Assembly (NCBI RefSeq): GCF_036237315.1 | Contig: NZ_CP108356.1 | Span: 1,178,001-1,242,000 of the forward strand | DNA from: Streptomyces sp. NBC_01351 | Lineage (GTDB): Bacteria; Actinomycetota; Actinomycetes; Streptomycetales; Streptomycetaceae | Direction of reading: 5' to 3' | DNA: 64,000 nt | Part shown: piece by piece, positions 25,053 to 33,235 of the stretch | Numbering within the stretch: position 1 is the stretch's first letter | How the letters are laid out: the number at the start of each line of letters is the position of its first letter | Program-made: the position numbers and the translations under genes | Notes under the pieces: model-generated | The model's input: the letters and a program-made list of their open reading frames with translations, nothing else | Told to the model about the DNA's origin: nothing | The model's database searches: none

Positions 25053-25471
25053 CAGGACGGGTTCCCGCACGCCAGATCCGGGCGGCCTGCCATCGAGGAC
25101 AGGTGACCAGCAGCTCCTGCGCCGGCCGCGGTGCTCCTTCTCACCAGCCGGCCTGCTGCCAATCTGCGGGGCGTCGGGCAGTGATCTGGGCAACGCTACT
25201 GACGCCAGGCCCCCCCAGGCGGGGTGACCGAGTTCTCCGCAGCCGGCCTCGCTATCGACCGCCTCGTCGAACCCGACCCGCCGCCTCAATGCCCCACCCG
25301 CACCCGGCCGCGTACGAGAATCGGAGCCGACTGGACACGTCCGACGGCTACCGGCCTGGGACAGCCGAGATCGGAGCCTTCGTCCGAGCACGCTGACCTC
25401 CAAAGCGGTGGGCAACCACACGGTGCCTCCATGCCCCTGAGCCCCGCGGGCCCGGCCTGACGGTCGGCGGC
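25053..25471. other. End of lanthipeptide cluster, non-coding
   Basis: About 420 bases between convergent genes. It holds cluster palindrome copy 5; nothing else was recognised and no transporter or protease gene follows the cluster. Confidence 0.5.
25112..25135. repeat. Cluster palindrome, copy 5 (diverged)
   Basis: AGCTCCTGCGCCGGCCGCGG then TGCT, followed by CCTTCTCACC. The left arm is imperfect. It lies about 60 bases after the last cluster gene. Confidence 0.5.
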
Positions 25472-25897
25472 TCAGCTGTCGGTGGCCTGGGTGGTGTCAG
25501 CGAAGCTGTTGAACACGTCGAGTTCGTCCTGCTCGAAGCGGCGGATACCTCCCCGGATGGAGTCGTAGCCGGCCACTACGGAGGTCGCGGTGGCGTAGAC
25601 GTGCTCGTCGTCCTTGACCTCGAAGTGGAAGGTGAGGGAGACGCGCTTGACGTCAGCCACCCAGGCTTCGATGCGGACCGGAGTCTCCCAGGTCTCAAGC
25701 GGGTGCTGGTAGCGGATGGTCTGCTCGCGCAGCAGGAAGTTGCGGGCCAGGCGCTCGGCGGGGTCTTGGGGGACCAACATGCTGAACATACGCATGCGGG
25801 TCTCCTCCAGGAGGACGCCGTAGCGGGAGCTGTTGAGGTGTCCGTTCGCGTCGAGGTCCGACCAGCGAACGGGGCAGTCGTAAATGTGTCGGGACAC
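25472..25897 (-). CDS. Acyl-CoA thioesterase, 4HBT hot-dog fold
   Basis: A 141-residue protein beginning SRHIYDCPVRWSDLDANGHL; the W-S-D-x-D-A-N-G-H-L motif, with its catalytic-type Asp, is the signature of 4-hydroxybenzoyl-CoA thioesterase-like hot-dog enzymes. The start is GTG 25897 with CAGGAG five bases upstream; the longer frame to 26041 lacks this. It hydrolyses an acyl-CoA thioester. It is a housekeeping-type gene here and not obviously linked to its neighbours. Confidence 0.88.
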   Translation of the reverse strand: MSRHIYDCPVRWSDLDANGHLNSSRYGVLLEETRMRMFSMLVPQDPAERLARNFLLREQTIRYQHPLETWETPVRIEAWVADVKRVSLTFHFEVKDDEHVYATATSVVAGYDSIRGGIRRFEQDELDVFNSFADTTQATDS

Positions 25898-26125
25898 AGC
25901 GGCTCCTGAGGAGTGTGGGATCTGCCGCGCCATCGAGGCGCCCGGCCGATCCGAGGACGGGCTGGCGCACCTCCGTTGTCGAAGACCCAGAGACTGCGGG
26001 GGATCGGCCGTCCGGACGTTCTCTGTTGTCCGGACGACCACGCCCCGACCCCAGGCCCCCAGAGAGAGGCAGCACCAGTCGCGACATTAAGTTGCTTTTC
26101 GTGGCCAATGGGCCAGCCACACCAG

Positions 26126-27475
26126 CTAGCGGGGCAGGCCCTCGCCCTCTTGGAGCTCGTTGAAGATCTCGCGAAGGAGGGCGGCCCGGAGGTCGACCTG
26201 GGGCAGCTGCCCGTGGAGCCGGCTGATGGCCGCCTGGTCGGAGTCCGGCAGCGAGGCGCGCAGGAGTAGCTTCAACTCCGCTCTGGCCTGGGGGTCCACG
26301 ATCGGCTGGTGGATGCGGTCGACGACGGCTCCGGCCCCCAGCTGCGTGATGCCCCACTCCCCCGGGACTTCCTGAATGGCCCACACCACGGAGTGATTCT
26401 CGGGCGACAGGGTGAGTCGGCACTCCGGCCCGGCCAGCGCGCTGAGTGCTGGGAGCGGGACGCCGTCGGGGCCGGCGAGCGCTGCGGCTTCGTCGGCGCT
26501 GTCGACGACGAGGCGGGCGGTGAGCGCGCGGGCCGCGCGGCGGCGGGCGGCATCGGCTTCGGCCTGGGCGGGGGGCTGCGGAGTCGAGGGCGCGCCGGCC
26601 TCGGCGTGGGCCCAGGCGTTGCGCTTGCCGCCAAGGGCGTCGGTCTCGTCGTCGGAAGACTCGGCCTCGACCCAGGTGATCACTACGAACCGGCAGTGGG
26701 GCATCGACGCCGGGTACAGGACGTGGGAGACCACTTCGATGGCCTCCCAGCCCAGGGCGGGGATGATCATCCGGAAGACATGACCGTCCCTGTCGGCTTC
26801 CAGGTCGGCTTCAGTGCGCCAGATCCGCTCTACGTCCGGGTTCCGGCGAACCTCGGCGATCAGGTCGACGAGCTCGGCGTTGTCCTTGTGGGTGGCCTGG
26901 GCGAACTTCAACAAGCGGACGTAGGCCGCAGCGTGCATTTCCCAGCCGTGGTATTGGGTGCGGGCCTCCGGGTTCGTCAGTGCCCAGCGCATGAGGTTGG
27001 CGCGCGGCTCCATGACCCACGGCCACCACTCGGCCATCGCCGCGTTGTAGGCGAGGATGTTCCAGTTACGGTCGGTGAGGTACGTAGGCGAGGGCATCTG
27101 CCTGTCGATCAGCAGGCGAAGTGCCCGGCGCAGCTCCGGACTGGCGTCGATCTGCGGGTCACCGTCGAGCGTGGTGCCGATGTTGTAGAGCAGCAGGGCG
27201 TGGCGCTCGCTCTTGTCGAGTCCCAGCAGATCCGCGAGCGCCTCGCACTGGGGCTTGGTGAACCGAGGCGGGACGGCCCCCTTCTCCACGTTGCGGTACG
27301 TCCGGACCCCCATGCCGAGGGCCTTGGCCACTGGGGCCTGGGTGATCCCCGCCGCCTGGCGCCATCTCTTCAGCCAGCCGCCGAACCCCATGAACTGACC
27401 GGCGATTTCTCCGCCGTGTGCGCCCTTGTTCTCGGCGTGGTCATCACCGAAGGGGACTATCCCCTGAGCAACCAT
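26126..27475 (-). CDS. XRE-family regulator with MmyB-like ligand domain
   Basis: A 449-residue protein. Residues about 30-95 form a Cro/CI-type helix-turn-helix (LKRWRQAAGITQAPVAKALG, then MGVRTYRNVEKGAVPPRFT). The rest resembles the MmyB-type ligand-binding region (PTYLTDRNWNILAYNAAMAE, EWWPW). Such proteins are very common in Streptomyces, and partner genes are often adjacent. A terminator hairpin sits in the transcript leader just before the start, so expression may be attenuated. Confidence 0.85.
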   Translation of the reverse strand: MVAQGIVPFGDDHAENKGAHGGEIAGQFMGFGGWLKRWRQAAGITQAPVAKALGMGVRTYRNVEKGAVPPRFTKPQCEALADLLGLDKSERHALLLYNIGTTLDGDPQIDASPELRRALRLLIDRQMPSPTYLTDRNWNILAYNAAMAEWWPWVMEPRANLMRWALTNPEARTQYHGWEMHAAAYVRLLKFAQATHKDNAELVDLIAEVRRNPDVERIWRTEADLEADRDGHVFRMIIPALGWEAIEVVSHVLYPASMPHCRFVVITWVEAESSDDETDALGGKRNAWAHAEAGAPSTPQPPAQAEADAARRRAARALTARLVVDSADEAAALAGPDGVPLPALSALAGPECRLTLSPENHSVVWAIQEVPGEWGITQLGAGAVVDRIHQPIVDPQARAELKLLLRASLPDSDQAAISRLHGQLPQVDLRAALLREIFNELQEGEGLPR

Positions 27476-27529
27476 CAGGCTCTTCCTTATCTCCGCGTTC
27501 TACACGGAAGGCACCTGCCTGAGGGCATG

Positions 27530-27562
27530 AAAAAACGGGGGCAGCATGAATGCTGGCCCCCC
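27530..27562 (-). terminator. Rho-independent terminator in the leader of the XRE gene
   Basis: On the minus strand GGGGGCCAGCAT pairs with ATGCTGCCCCC across TC and is followed by GTTTTTT. It lies about 55 bases before the ATG at 27475 on the same strand, so it would stop transcripts entering the regulator gene; either an end of an upstream small RNA or an attenuator. Confidence 0.7.
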
Positions 27563-28182
27563 GGCCTGGTGTCTCCCACAAAGACGATACGCCTAAGTAG
27601 AACCGACCAGTAATTTGTGGCCTCGACCACAGGGCAGTTGGTTAAACACGCAACCACGGCCACCGGCGCCCAGCCGCCATCCATGACGAATCCGGGCATT
27701 CCCTCACTTGCGGTTTTCCATGATCAGGAAAGCGGCAAATCCTTGCCGATTTTTGTTGCAAGGGGGCGAATGATCATTCATGCCGCCGACGACCACTCCC
27801 AGCAAGTCGATTCCCGCCATCCAACCCCCCTGCAAATACAGGACGTTACCTGAATTCTCCACACGGCCTCCACGCATCCCCCACAATCATCTACGCGCGT
27901 GGATTCGCCCTTGAGATGCCGTTGACGAAGGCTTTGCCTGCGGGCTTAAATCCAGACCTGACCAGCCGGTACAGAGCGACAGCCTGCCGGTTCATGAACG
28001 TGGGGGCCCTTTTGAAGATCATTCTTGGCGTGCCCGAAGTGCACATGGGTGGCACTGCCGCACGACGACTCACATCTGCACGCCCTGGCGCATCGGCGAA
28101 ATGCTTGGCCCATGCAACTTTTCACGCTCGGTAGAGCCAGGTCTGGATCTTGTCCGGGCGTCTGCGTATGTTCGTCGTCCCC

Positions 28183-28202
28183 CACCGGGAGGCAACCCGG
28201 TG
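28183..28202 (+). promoter_or_regulatory. RNA hairpin with AGGCAA loop
   Basis: CACCGGG AGGCAA CCCGGTG is a perfect seven-base stem with a six-base AGGCAA loop. The loop recurs in hairpins at 28258, 57989 and 58188. Confidence 0.6.
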
Positions 28203-28257
28203 ACCGGCGAAAAAACGCATGCAGGTCGCACCAAGCGGCTAGTCCGTAAACGCAGTC

Positions 28258-28288
28258 GGCGCCCGGGAGAAGGCAACTCCCGGGCGCC
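28258..28288 (+). promoter_or_regulatory. Strong RNA hairpin with AAGGCAA loop
   Basis: GGCGCCCGGGAG pairs perfectly with CTCCCGGGCGCC across AAGGCAA. There is no U-tract, so it is not a classical terminator for the plus strand. It lies about 225 bases before the replication gene. Confidence 0.65.
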
Positions 28289-28512
28289 GGACGCGAAGAG
28301 TCTTATCTCCAGCCGAGGCAACGGCCGGAGAGACCCATCCTCACCGCGCCGGCCCTTCCTACGGGGCACACCGGCTGCGGCATCACTCAGGGAGAGTTTT
28401 GCATGGGCACGCCCCTGCGCGAAAGGCCGGACCCTCGGGCCGCCGCTGCGGACTGTGCAGCGAACACCGCCCACCCGCCCATTTCGGGCCTCTGGCGCGG
28501 GGGTGACGCCTG

Positions 28513-29652
28513 ATGGCGCGCATTCGCACCATCAAGCCCGAGGCCTTCGAGTCAGAGGACCTTGCCGCCGTCGATGTCACCGCGGTGCTCACGTTCTTCG
28601 GGCTACTGACCCAGGCGGACGACTCCGGCCGGTTCCGGGACCACGCGGCCATCATCGCGGGACGGCTATGGGCGCTGCGCCCGGAGCACACCCCCGCTCA
28701 CGTCGCCCGCGACCTGGAGCAGCTCGCCGAGGTCGGCCTCGTGTGCCGGTACACCGGCTGCGACGGCAAGTCCTGGTTGCACATCGTGACCTGGGACCGG
28801 CACCAGAAGATCAACCGCGCTTCGGACTCGCGGCTGCCACGCTGCCCGGCCCACGAGGCGGCGAAGGCGTGCGGCGAGTGCGACCGTGCCCAGTGCCACA
28901 CCCAGACCCATGCGGCGGCCAGCCCCCGACAGGCGCCCGCCGAAGTCCACGGGGCGCCCACCGGCACCGTCGGCGGAGGCGATTCCGTGAACGCTCACGG
29001 AGCACTCACGCGAACCGTTCCGTCCGATTCACCCGCTTCCACCCTCACCGTGACGCACGCCACTCTCGCCCAGGCGGATGGGATCGAGGCCACATCGCCC
29101 CCCTGCCCGCCTCCCGCAACCCCCGCGAGGGAATCCGCAGGTCAGGGCGGTACGGGCCGAGCAGACGACGTGATGGGCGCCACTTTCACTGAGGACTCAC
29201 GGTCTGGATCTAGGATCTTGGATCCTGGATCTTCCCGTAGGGGGCGCGAGGCGCCCGCAGTCGGCTCCTCCCCAGAAACGGTGCTCGAAGCGGCCGACGC
29301 GAGCGAGTGGTCGGCGAAGGTCCTGATGGCCGAGTACCTGCGGGGCTGCCCCGGAGGGCGCCCGCCGAAGAAGGTCCTCGGGCACCTGGGCAAGGAAATC
29401 CGCTCGCTGCTGGACGAGGGCTACGGCCCCGACGTCCTGAGGCCAGCACTGGAGCGGCTGCGCGCCAAGGGGCTGAACCCCAGCGTCCTGCCAAGCCTGG
29501 TCAACGAGCTCCTCAACGCCGGGCCAGCACCGTCGTCAAACTCGAGCCCGTCCTCCGCCTCCGGCGCGGGGCCCTGGGCCAGCGCCTCCCCCGCCTACAC
29601 GCCGTACCTCAACCCCACCGAGCCCGCCGGAATCTTCGGAGTCGCCCTGTGA
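28513..29652 (+). CDS. Phage-type replisome organiser-like protein
   Basis: A 379-residue protein. The N-terminal about 115 residues form a winged-helix region (ARIRTIKPEAFESEDLAAVD, then LWALRPEHTPAHVARDLEQL) and WLHIVTWDRHQKIN, as in replisome organisers of phages and integrative elements that load helicase at an origin. A disordered Thr/Ser/Pro-rich middle follows, then a C-terminal helical domain (VLGHLGKEIRSLLDEGYGPD). Its stop overlaps the next start (GTGA), and the next gene is a DnaC-like ATPase, which supports a replication role. Confidence 0.75.
   Translation: MARIRTIKPEAFESEDLAAVDVTAVLTFFGLLTQADDSGRFRDHAAIIAGRLWALRPEHTPAHVARDLEQLAEVGLVCRYTGCDGKSWLHIVTWDRHQKINRASDSRLPRCPAHEAAKACGECDRAQCHTQTHAAASPRQAPAEVHGAPTGTVGGGDSVNAHGALTRTVPSDSPASTLTVTHATLAQADGIEATSPPCPPPATPARESAGQGGTGRADDVMGATFTEDSRSGSRILDPGSSRRGREAPAVGSSPETVLEAADASEWSAKVLMAEYLRGCPGGRPPKKVLGHLGKEIRSLLDEGYGPDVLRPALERLRAKGLNPSVLPSLVNELLNAGPAPSSNSSPSSASGAGPWASASPAYTPYLNPTEPAGIFGVAL
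29206..29233. repeat. Four tandem 7-mers (GGATCTN) inside the replication gene
   Basis: GGATCTA, GGATCTT, GGATCCT, GGATCTT with period 7 in the disordered linker of the replisome-organiser gene. A period of 7 does not follow codons, so it is not a protein repeat; it could be initiator-binding iterons. Confidence 0.5.
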
Positions 29653-30404
29653 ACCGCACCAGCCTCGTCGACCCTCAGACCACAGCGGACAACGCCGCAA
29701 TGGCCTGGATGCGGCGCAAGCTCGCCGAGCGCGGCATCGACCCGACCGCCCCCATCGCGGACACCCCGGAAGCGATCCCCGCGCTTGAGGCTGCCGAGCT
29801 GCGAATCCCGCGCGATTACCGCGAAGCCCGCGTCGAGCACCCCGCCGTAGCCGAGTGGGTCCGCGCCGTCGCCGACAGCGCCGTCGGCCACGCGGCGAGC
29901 CCGCTGAACCCGCACTTCGGGGCTGCCGGGCAGCGAGAGATCACCCACGGCCGCAGCCTGCTGCTGTGGGGCTCCACCGGCGCCGGCAAGACGCACCAAG
30001 CGTACGCCGCAATCCGCGCCTTGACGGCCTCCGGGTGCGGGGTGCGCTGGCACGCCACGACGGCCGCCGACCTGTACGGCGAGATGCGGGCCCGGGGCGG
30101 TGGCGATCCGGAGTACCTGCTGCGGCGGATCGTGCGGATCCCGCTGCTGCTCCTGGACGACCTCGGGGCTGCGAAGGCGTCCGAGTGGAACGAGGAGATC
30201 ACGTTCCGGCTGCTGAACTGGCGTGCGCAGAACCAGATGCCGACGATCGTCACCTCGAACCTGCCGCCGGTGCGTACCCCTGGGATGGCGACCGGGCAGC
30301 CGGTGCTGCGGGACAAGGTCGGCGACCGAGTGATCTCCCGCCTGTCCGGCATGTGTACCCCGGTCCACCTAAACGGCCCTGACCGCCGCTTCCGCGCCGC
30401 CTGA
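29649..30404 (+). CDS. DnaC/IstB-like helicase-loader ATPase
   Basis: A 251-residue AAA+ protein with Walker A LLLWGSTGAGKTHQAY, Walker B ILLLLDDLGAAK-type segment (read as IPLLLLDDLGAAKASEW), sensor-1 TIVTSNLPP and the arginine-finger-like RVISRL. This is the DnaC/IstB pattern of proteins that load the replicative helicase. GTG start overlapping the previous stop. With the upstream replisome organiser it forms a phage-like replication module of the element. Confidence 0.85.
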   Translation: MNRTSLVDPQTTADNAAMAWMRRKLAERGIDPTAPIADTPEAIPALEAAELRIPRDYREARVEHPAVAEWVRAVADSAVGHAASPLNPHFGAAGQREITHGRSLLLWGSTGAGKTHQAYAAIRALTASGCGVRWHATTAADLYGEMRARGGGDPEYLLRRIVRIPLLLLDDLGAAKASEWNEEITFRLLNWRAQNQMPTIVTSNLPPVRTPGMATGQPVLRDKVGDRVISRLSGMCTPVHLNGPDRRFRAA

Positions 30405-30515
30405 CCACCTGCGCCCACCACCTTCCACCGCCCGGCCAGCGAGCCGGTCAGCCGGCACCACCGCTGCGTGCCGCACCCGCTCGCCGCTATCCGGCATGCC
30501 CTGGAGACCCATCCC

Positions 30516-31148
30516 ATGCGCGAAATCACCACCAACACCCAGCCCGTGCCCGACCTGCGTGGCATCGCCGACATCTCGTGGCACGACCGAGGGAACTGCC
30601 ACGACCTGGACACTGCCGAAGCCGACCGGATGTTCTTCCCCGCGCCGCGGGCCCACGCCGACATCGCCGAGGCCAAGACCCTGTGCGGCACCTGCCCCGT
30701 GCGCCAGGACTGCTTCACCCACGCCATGGACAACGACATCCGCTGGGGCCTGTGGGGCGGACTGACCGAGGCGGAACGCAAGCCCTGGCGCGCCAAGGTC
30801 GCCAAGCGACTCGACTACGAGCGGGTCCGCGCCGCCCTCATGGGCCGGGACGTCCACCTTTCCGCCGCCGAACGCGACGCCGTCACCCGCGCCGCCCACG
30901 TACGCGGCTGGAGCACCACACGGCTGGCCTACGTCCTCGGGGTCGATTTCGACCACGCCCGCGACCTCCTGCGCCGGGCGGCGCACGCAGTGGCAGACCG
31001 CGACCGGTACTGGAAAGTCCCCGCCGCGGACAGCCTGGCCAGCCCCGCCGGCAGCGACGACGGAAGCGCACCCGAGGAAACGTTCTGCCAGGTACCGCGC
31101 CAGGCCCAGACGCGCGAGCTCAACGACGCTCTGCGGAAGGCGGCATGA
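30516..31148 (+). CDS. WhiB-family iron-sulfur regulator
   Basis: A 210-residue protein with the four WhiB cysteines (28, 57, 60, 66; in NCHDL and CGTCPVRQDC) that bind a [4Fe-4S] cluster and the G-L-W-G-G turn at 78-82. A C-terminal extension of about 110 residues includes a helix-turn-helix-like part (GWSTTRLAYVLGVDFDHARD). GGAG lies before the ATG at 30516; the longer frame from 30468 has no site. WhiB proteins bind sigma factors and respond to redox; on a mobile element it may tune transfer or host genes. Confidence 0.9.
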   Translation: MREITTNTQPVPDLRGIADISWHDRGNCHDLDTAEADRMFFPAPRAHADIAEAKTLCGTCPVRQDCFTHAMDNDIRWGLWGGLTEAERKPWRAKVAKRLDYERVRAALMGRDVHLSAAERDAVTRAAHVRGWSTTRLAYVLGVDFDHARDLLRRAAHAVADRDRYWKVPAADSLASPAGSDDGSAPEETFCQVPRQAQTRELNDALRKAA

Positions 31149-31239
31149 CCTGCCCGGCACCACCTCCCGGCCGGTCGAGCATGCGCGCCAGCGGCGGCCA
31201 CACACCACGCCCCACAGCAAGCCCGGAGAAAGGGAGCCC

Positions 31240-32256
31240 TTGACCGAGGAGACCGCCGACCGATACGCCCTGATCGCAGCCGGGACGGTGATCATCATCC
31301 TGACCGGCGCCGGATTCTGGCTCTCCTACGCCCACCTCGCCGAAGTCGCTGGGAGGCACGGCCTGGACCGCTCGCCCATCCGGCAGTGGGCTTGGCCCGC
31401 CACGCTGGACATGTTCATCGTCGCCGGCGAGCTGCTGATGCTGCGAGCGGGTCTGCGCCGGGTGACGGACTGGTGGGCAATCGGGCTGACGGCCGCAGGG
31501 TCGGCCGGATCAATCGCCCTGAACGTCGCCGGCGTCAGCGGCACAACCGGCAGTCCGGTCCCGGTCCTGGACTACGTGGTCGCCGCCGTCCCGCCGACGG
31601 GCGCCATGCTCGCCTTCGGAGTCCTGATGCGGCAGATCCACCAGCGCATCGCCCGGCCCCTCCGGAACGGCGCGACCGAAACCCGGACCGGCTCCGGTCC
31701 GAGCCGGACCACCGCACCGCCGGACACGACGGAATCCCGGACCCGACCGAACCCGGAGCACGACGAAACCCGGACCGACGCCCCCGCCGGACCGGACCGG
31801 CCCAGCCCCAACCCCGGACCGGACCCGGACCCAAGCCGGACCACCGCACCGCCGGACACGACGGAATCCCGGACCGGACCGAACCCGGACCACGACGAAA
31901 CCCGGACCGACGCCCCCGCCGGACCGGACCGGCCCAGCCCCAAACCCGGACCGAGGCGGACTCGGACCGGGCCGGCACGTCCCCGGACGGTCCGGGCGAA
32001 GGTCCACGGCGGACGGTCCGAGCGCCGGACCGGACCGCGCCGCCTGTCCGAGGAAGAGGTTGTCGAGCTGGTCCTCCCGGACGTCCCCGCTGCCCTGGCC
32101 GCGGACGGGAACGAGCAGATCACCCGAACCCAGCTGCGGAGCATCATGCGCGCCCGTGGCATCCCCCTCGGCAACGAGCACATCGGTCCCGTCCTGACCG
32201 CGCTTCGCTCTGCGACCGCCTCCCCCAAATCCCACGAAGGAGCCACCCACCGATGA
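31240..32256 (+). CDS. DUF2637 (Spd-like) membrane protein
   Basis: A 338-residue protein with four N-terminal transmembrane helices within the first 130 residues (ALIAAGTVIIILTGAGFWLS, then LDMFIVAGELLMLRAGLRRV), the DUF2637 pattern of Spd-like plasmid-spread proteins. Two copies of a 44-residue Pro/Thr/Asp-rich repeat follow, then a C-terminal winged-helix-like segment (LSEEEVVELVLPD). TTG start with AGGGAG upstream. DUF2637 proteins accompany conjugation genes in Streptomyces elements and are thought to help intramycelial spread. Confidence 0.82.
   Translation: MTEETADRYALIAAGTVIIILTGAGFWLSYAHLAEVAGRHGLDRSPIRQWAWPATLDMFIVAGELLMLRAGLRRVTDWWAIGLTAAGSAGSIALNVAGVSGTTGSPVPVLDYVVAAVPPTGAMLAFGVLMRQIHQRIARPLRNGATETRTGSGPSRTTAPPDTTESRTRPNPEHDETRTDAPAGPDRPSPNPGPDPDPSRTTAPPDTTESRTGPNPDHDETRTDAPAGPDRPSPKPGPRRTRTGPARPRTVRAKVHGGRSERRTGPRRLSEEEVVELVLPDVPAALAADGNEQITRTQLRSIMRARGIPLGNEHIGPVLTALRSATASPKSHEGATHR
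31702..31951 (+). repeat. Two 132-bp tandem coding repeats
   Basis: The block beginning AGCCGGACCACCGCACC at 31702 recurs at 31834, offset 132 bases (44 codons), with few differences. It encodes the charged, disordered linker of the DUF2637 protein, so copy number may vary by slippage. Confidence 0.8.
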
Positions 32257-32444
32257 AGACCTGCACCCGATTCGCCGACATGAAGGCCGGTTACGAGCGC
32301 GACATCGCCTTCCTGCGCGGCCATGCCGCCCGTCACGAGGGCAGCACCGCAGCGAAGGCGAGCACCCGGCACGCCTGGGGCGTGAAGCAGAACATGGCCA
32401 GGGCCCTGGCCAGGCACTTCGAACGCTGCCCCCTGTGCCGGTGA
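32253..32444 (+). CDS. Small conserved-looking protein ending CPLC
   Basis: A 63-residue protein starting MKTCTRFADMKAGYERDIAF and ending FERCPLCR. Its ATG overlaps the stop of the DUF2637 gene (ATGA) and GAAGGAG precedes it. The terminal Cys pair with Cys4 could hold a metal. I do not recognise the family. Confidence 0.65.
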   Translation: MKTCTRFADMKAGYERDIAFLRGHAARHEGSTAAKASTRHAWGVKQNMARALARHFERCPLCR

Positions 32445-32536
32445 CCGAACCCTGTCCCTACGGCGGCCCGGACCAACACCCGGGCCGCCGTCCCGTTCCC
32501 CCACCACCTGGCCTCCTGGAAGGAGCCAATGCACCC

Positions 32537-33220
32537 ATGCAGTCCGCTGAAAACCAGCCCGAACCGGCGTCGAACAGGACCGTCAAGTCGGCTGAATCCT
32601 GGGCCCGTGACGACCCTTCTCCCGACGTCAACTCGCTCCTAGAAGGAGCAAGTTATCGGCCAAGACACTCTTCCCCGTCGGGGAAGCGAGTCTTGGCCCA
32701 TCCCGCCCCAGGGGTGGCGGGAGCGGACCGGAGCCAGGGGGCACCGGTCCACAAGGCAGCGACCGAGGGCGGATCGCAGCCTGAGGAGAAGCCCGCGCCG
32801 CGCCGCAAGCGCCCCGCCACGAAGAACGCTTCGCGCAAGCGCTCGCCGAAGACCGCCGCCAACAAGCGCTCGCATGTCTGCAGCGTCCGCCTCAACGACG
32901 ACGAGAAGAACCGCCTTACCACCGCAGCAGCTGCATCCCGTACGAGCCTGCCTGCGTTCCTCGCCCGCAGCGGGCTTGCCGCCGCCCGCGACCCAGACCG
33001 CGCCTCCGCCGCCATCGCCGGTGAACGAGAAGTAGTCGCGGAGCTCTTCGCCGCCCGCCGGCACCTCGGCCACGTCGGCAACAACCTCAACCAGCTGGCC
33101 CGCGCGGTCAACTCCGGTGGCCAGCCAGCGGACGTCCAGCTCCATGCCGTGCTGATCGCCGTGCAGCGGGCAATCCACCGAGTCCAGACCGCCACCGACC
33201 AGCTCCTCGAACACCGCTAG
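32537..33220 (+). CDS. mobC: MobC-like relaxosome protein
   Basis: A 227-residue protein. After a basic linker rich in Lys/Arg/Ser, residues about 115-227 match MobC: CSVRLNDDEKNRLTTAAAAS, then LFAARRHLGHVGNNLNQLAR. MobC proteins bind oriT and help the relaxase melt DNA. It lies 15 bases before the relaxase gene. The start is ATG 32537, in the region of AAGGAG at 32520; upstream frame to 32435 is the previous gene's tail. Confidence 0.8.
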   Translation: MQSAENQPEPASNRTVKSAESWARDDPSPDVNSLLEGASYRPRHSSPSGKRVLAHPAPGVAGADRSQGAPVHKAATEGGSQPEEKPAPRRKRPATKNASRKRSPKTAANKRSHVCSVRLNDDEKNRLTTAAAASRTSLPAFLARSGLAAARDPDRASAAIAGEREVVAELFAARRHLGHVGNNLNQLARAVNSGGQPADVQLHAVLIAVQRAIHRVQTATDQLLEHR

Positions 33221-33235
33221 GAACCCCCACCCGTC

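Larger units (their letters stand above)
27563..28512. other. Non-coding region before the replication genes, with two AGGCAA-loop hairpins
   Basis: About 950 bases without a convincing gene and with lower GC than its surroundings (for example around 27600-27780). Being next to replication genes it is a good candidate for the replication origin or a regulated leader. Two hairpins near its right end are listed separately. Confidence 0.5.

Noticed and set aside
14376..25471. A second precursor peptide or a LanT/LanP gene in the lanthipeptide region
   Set aside because: I read all gaps between genes and found no second FxLD motif, no ABC transporter and no subtilisin-type protease.
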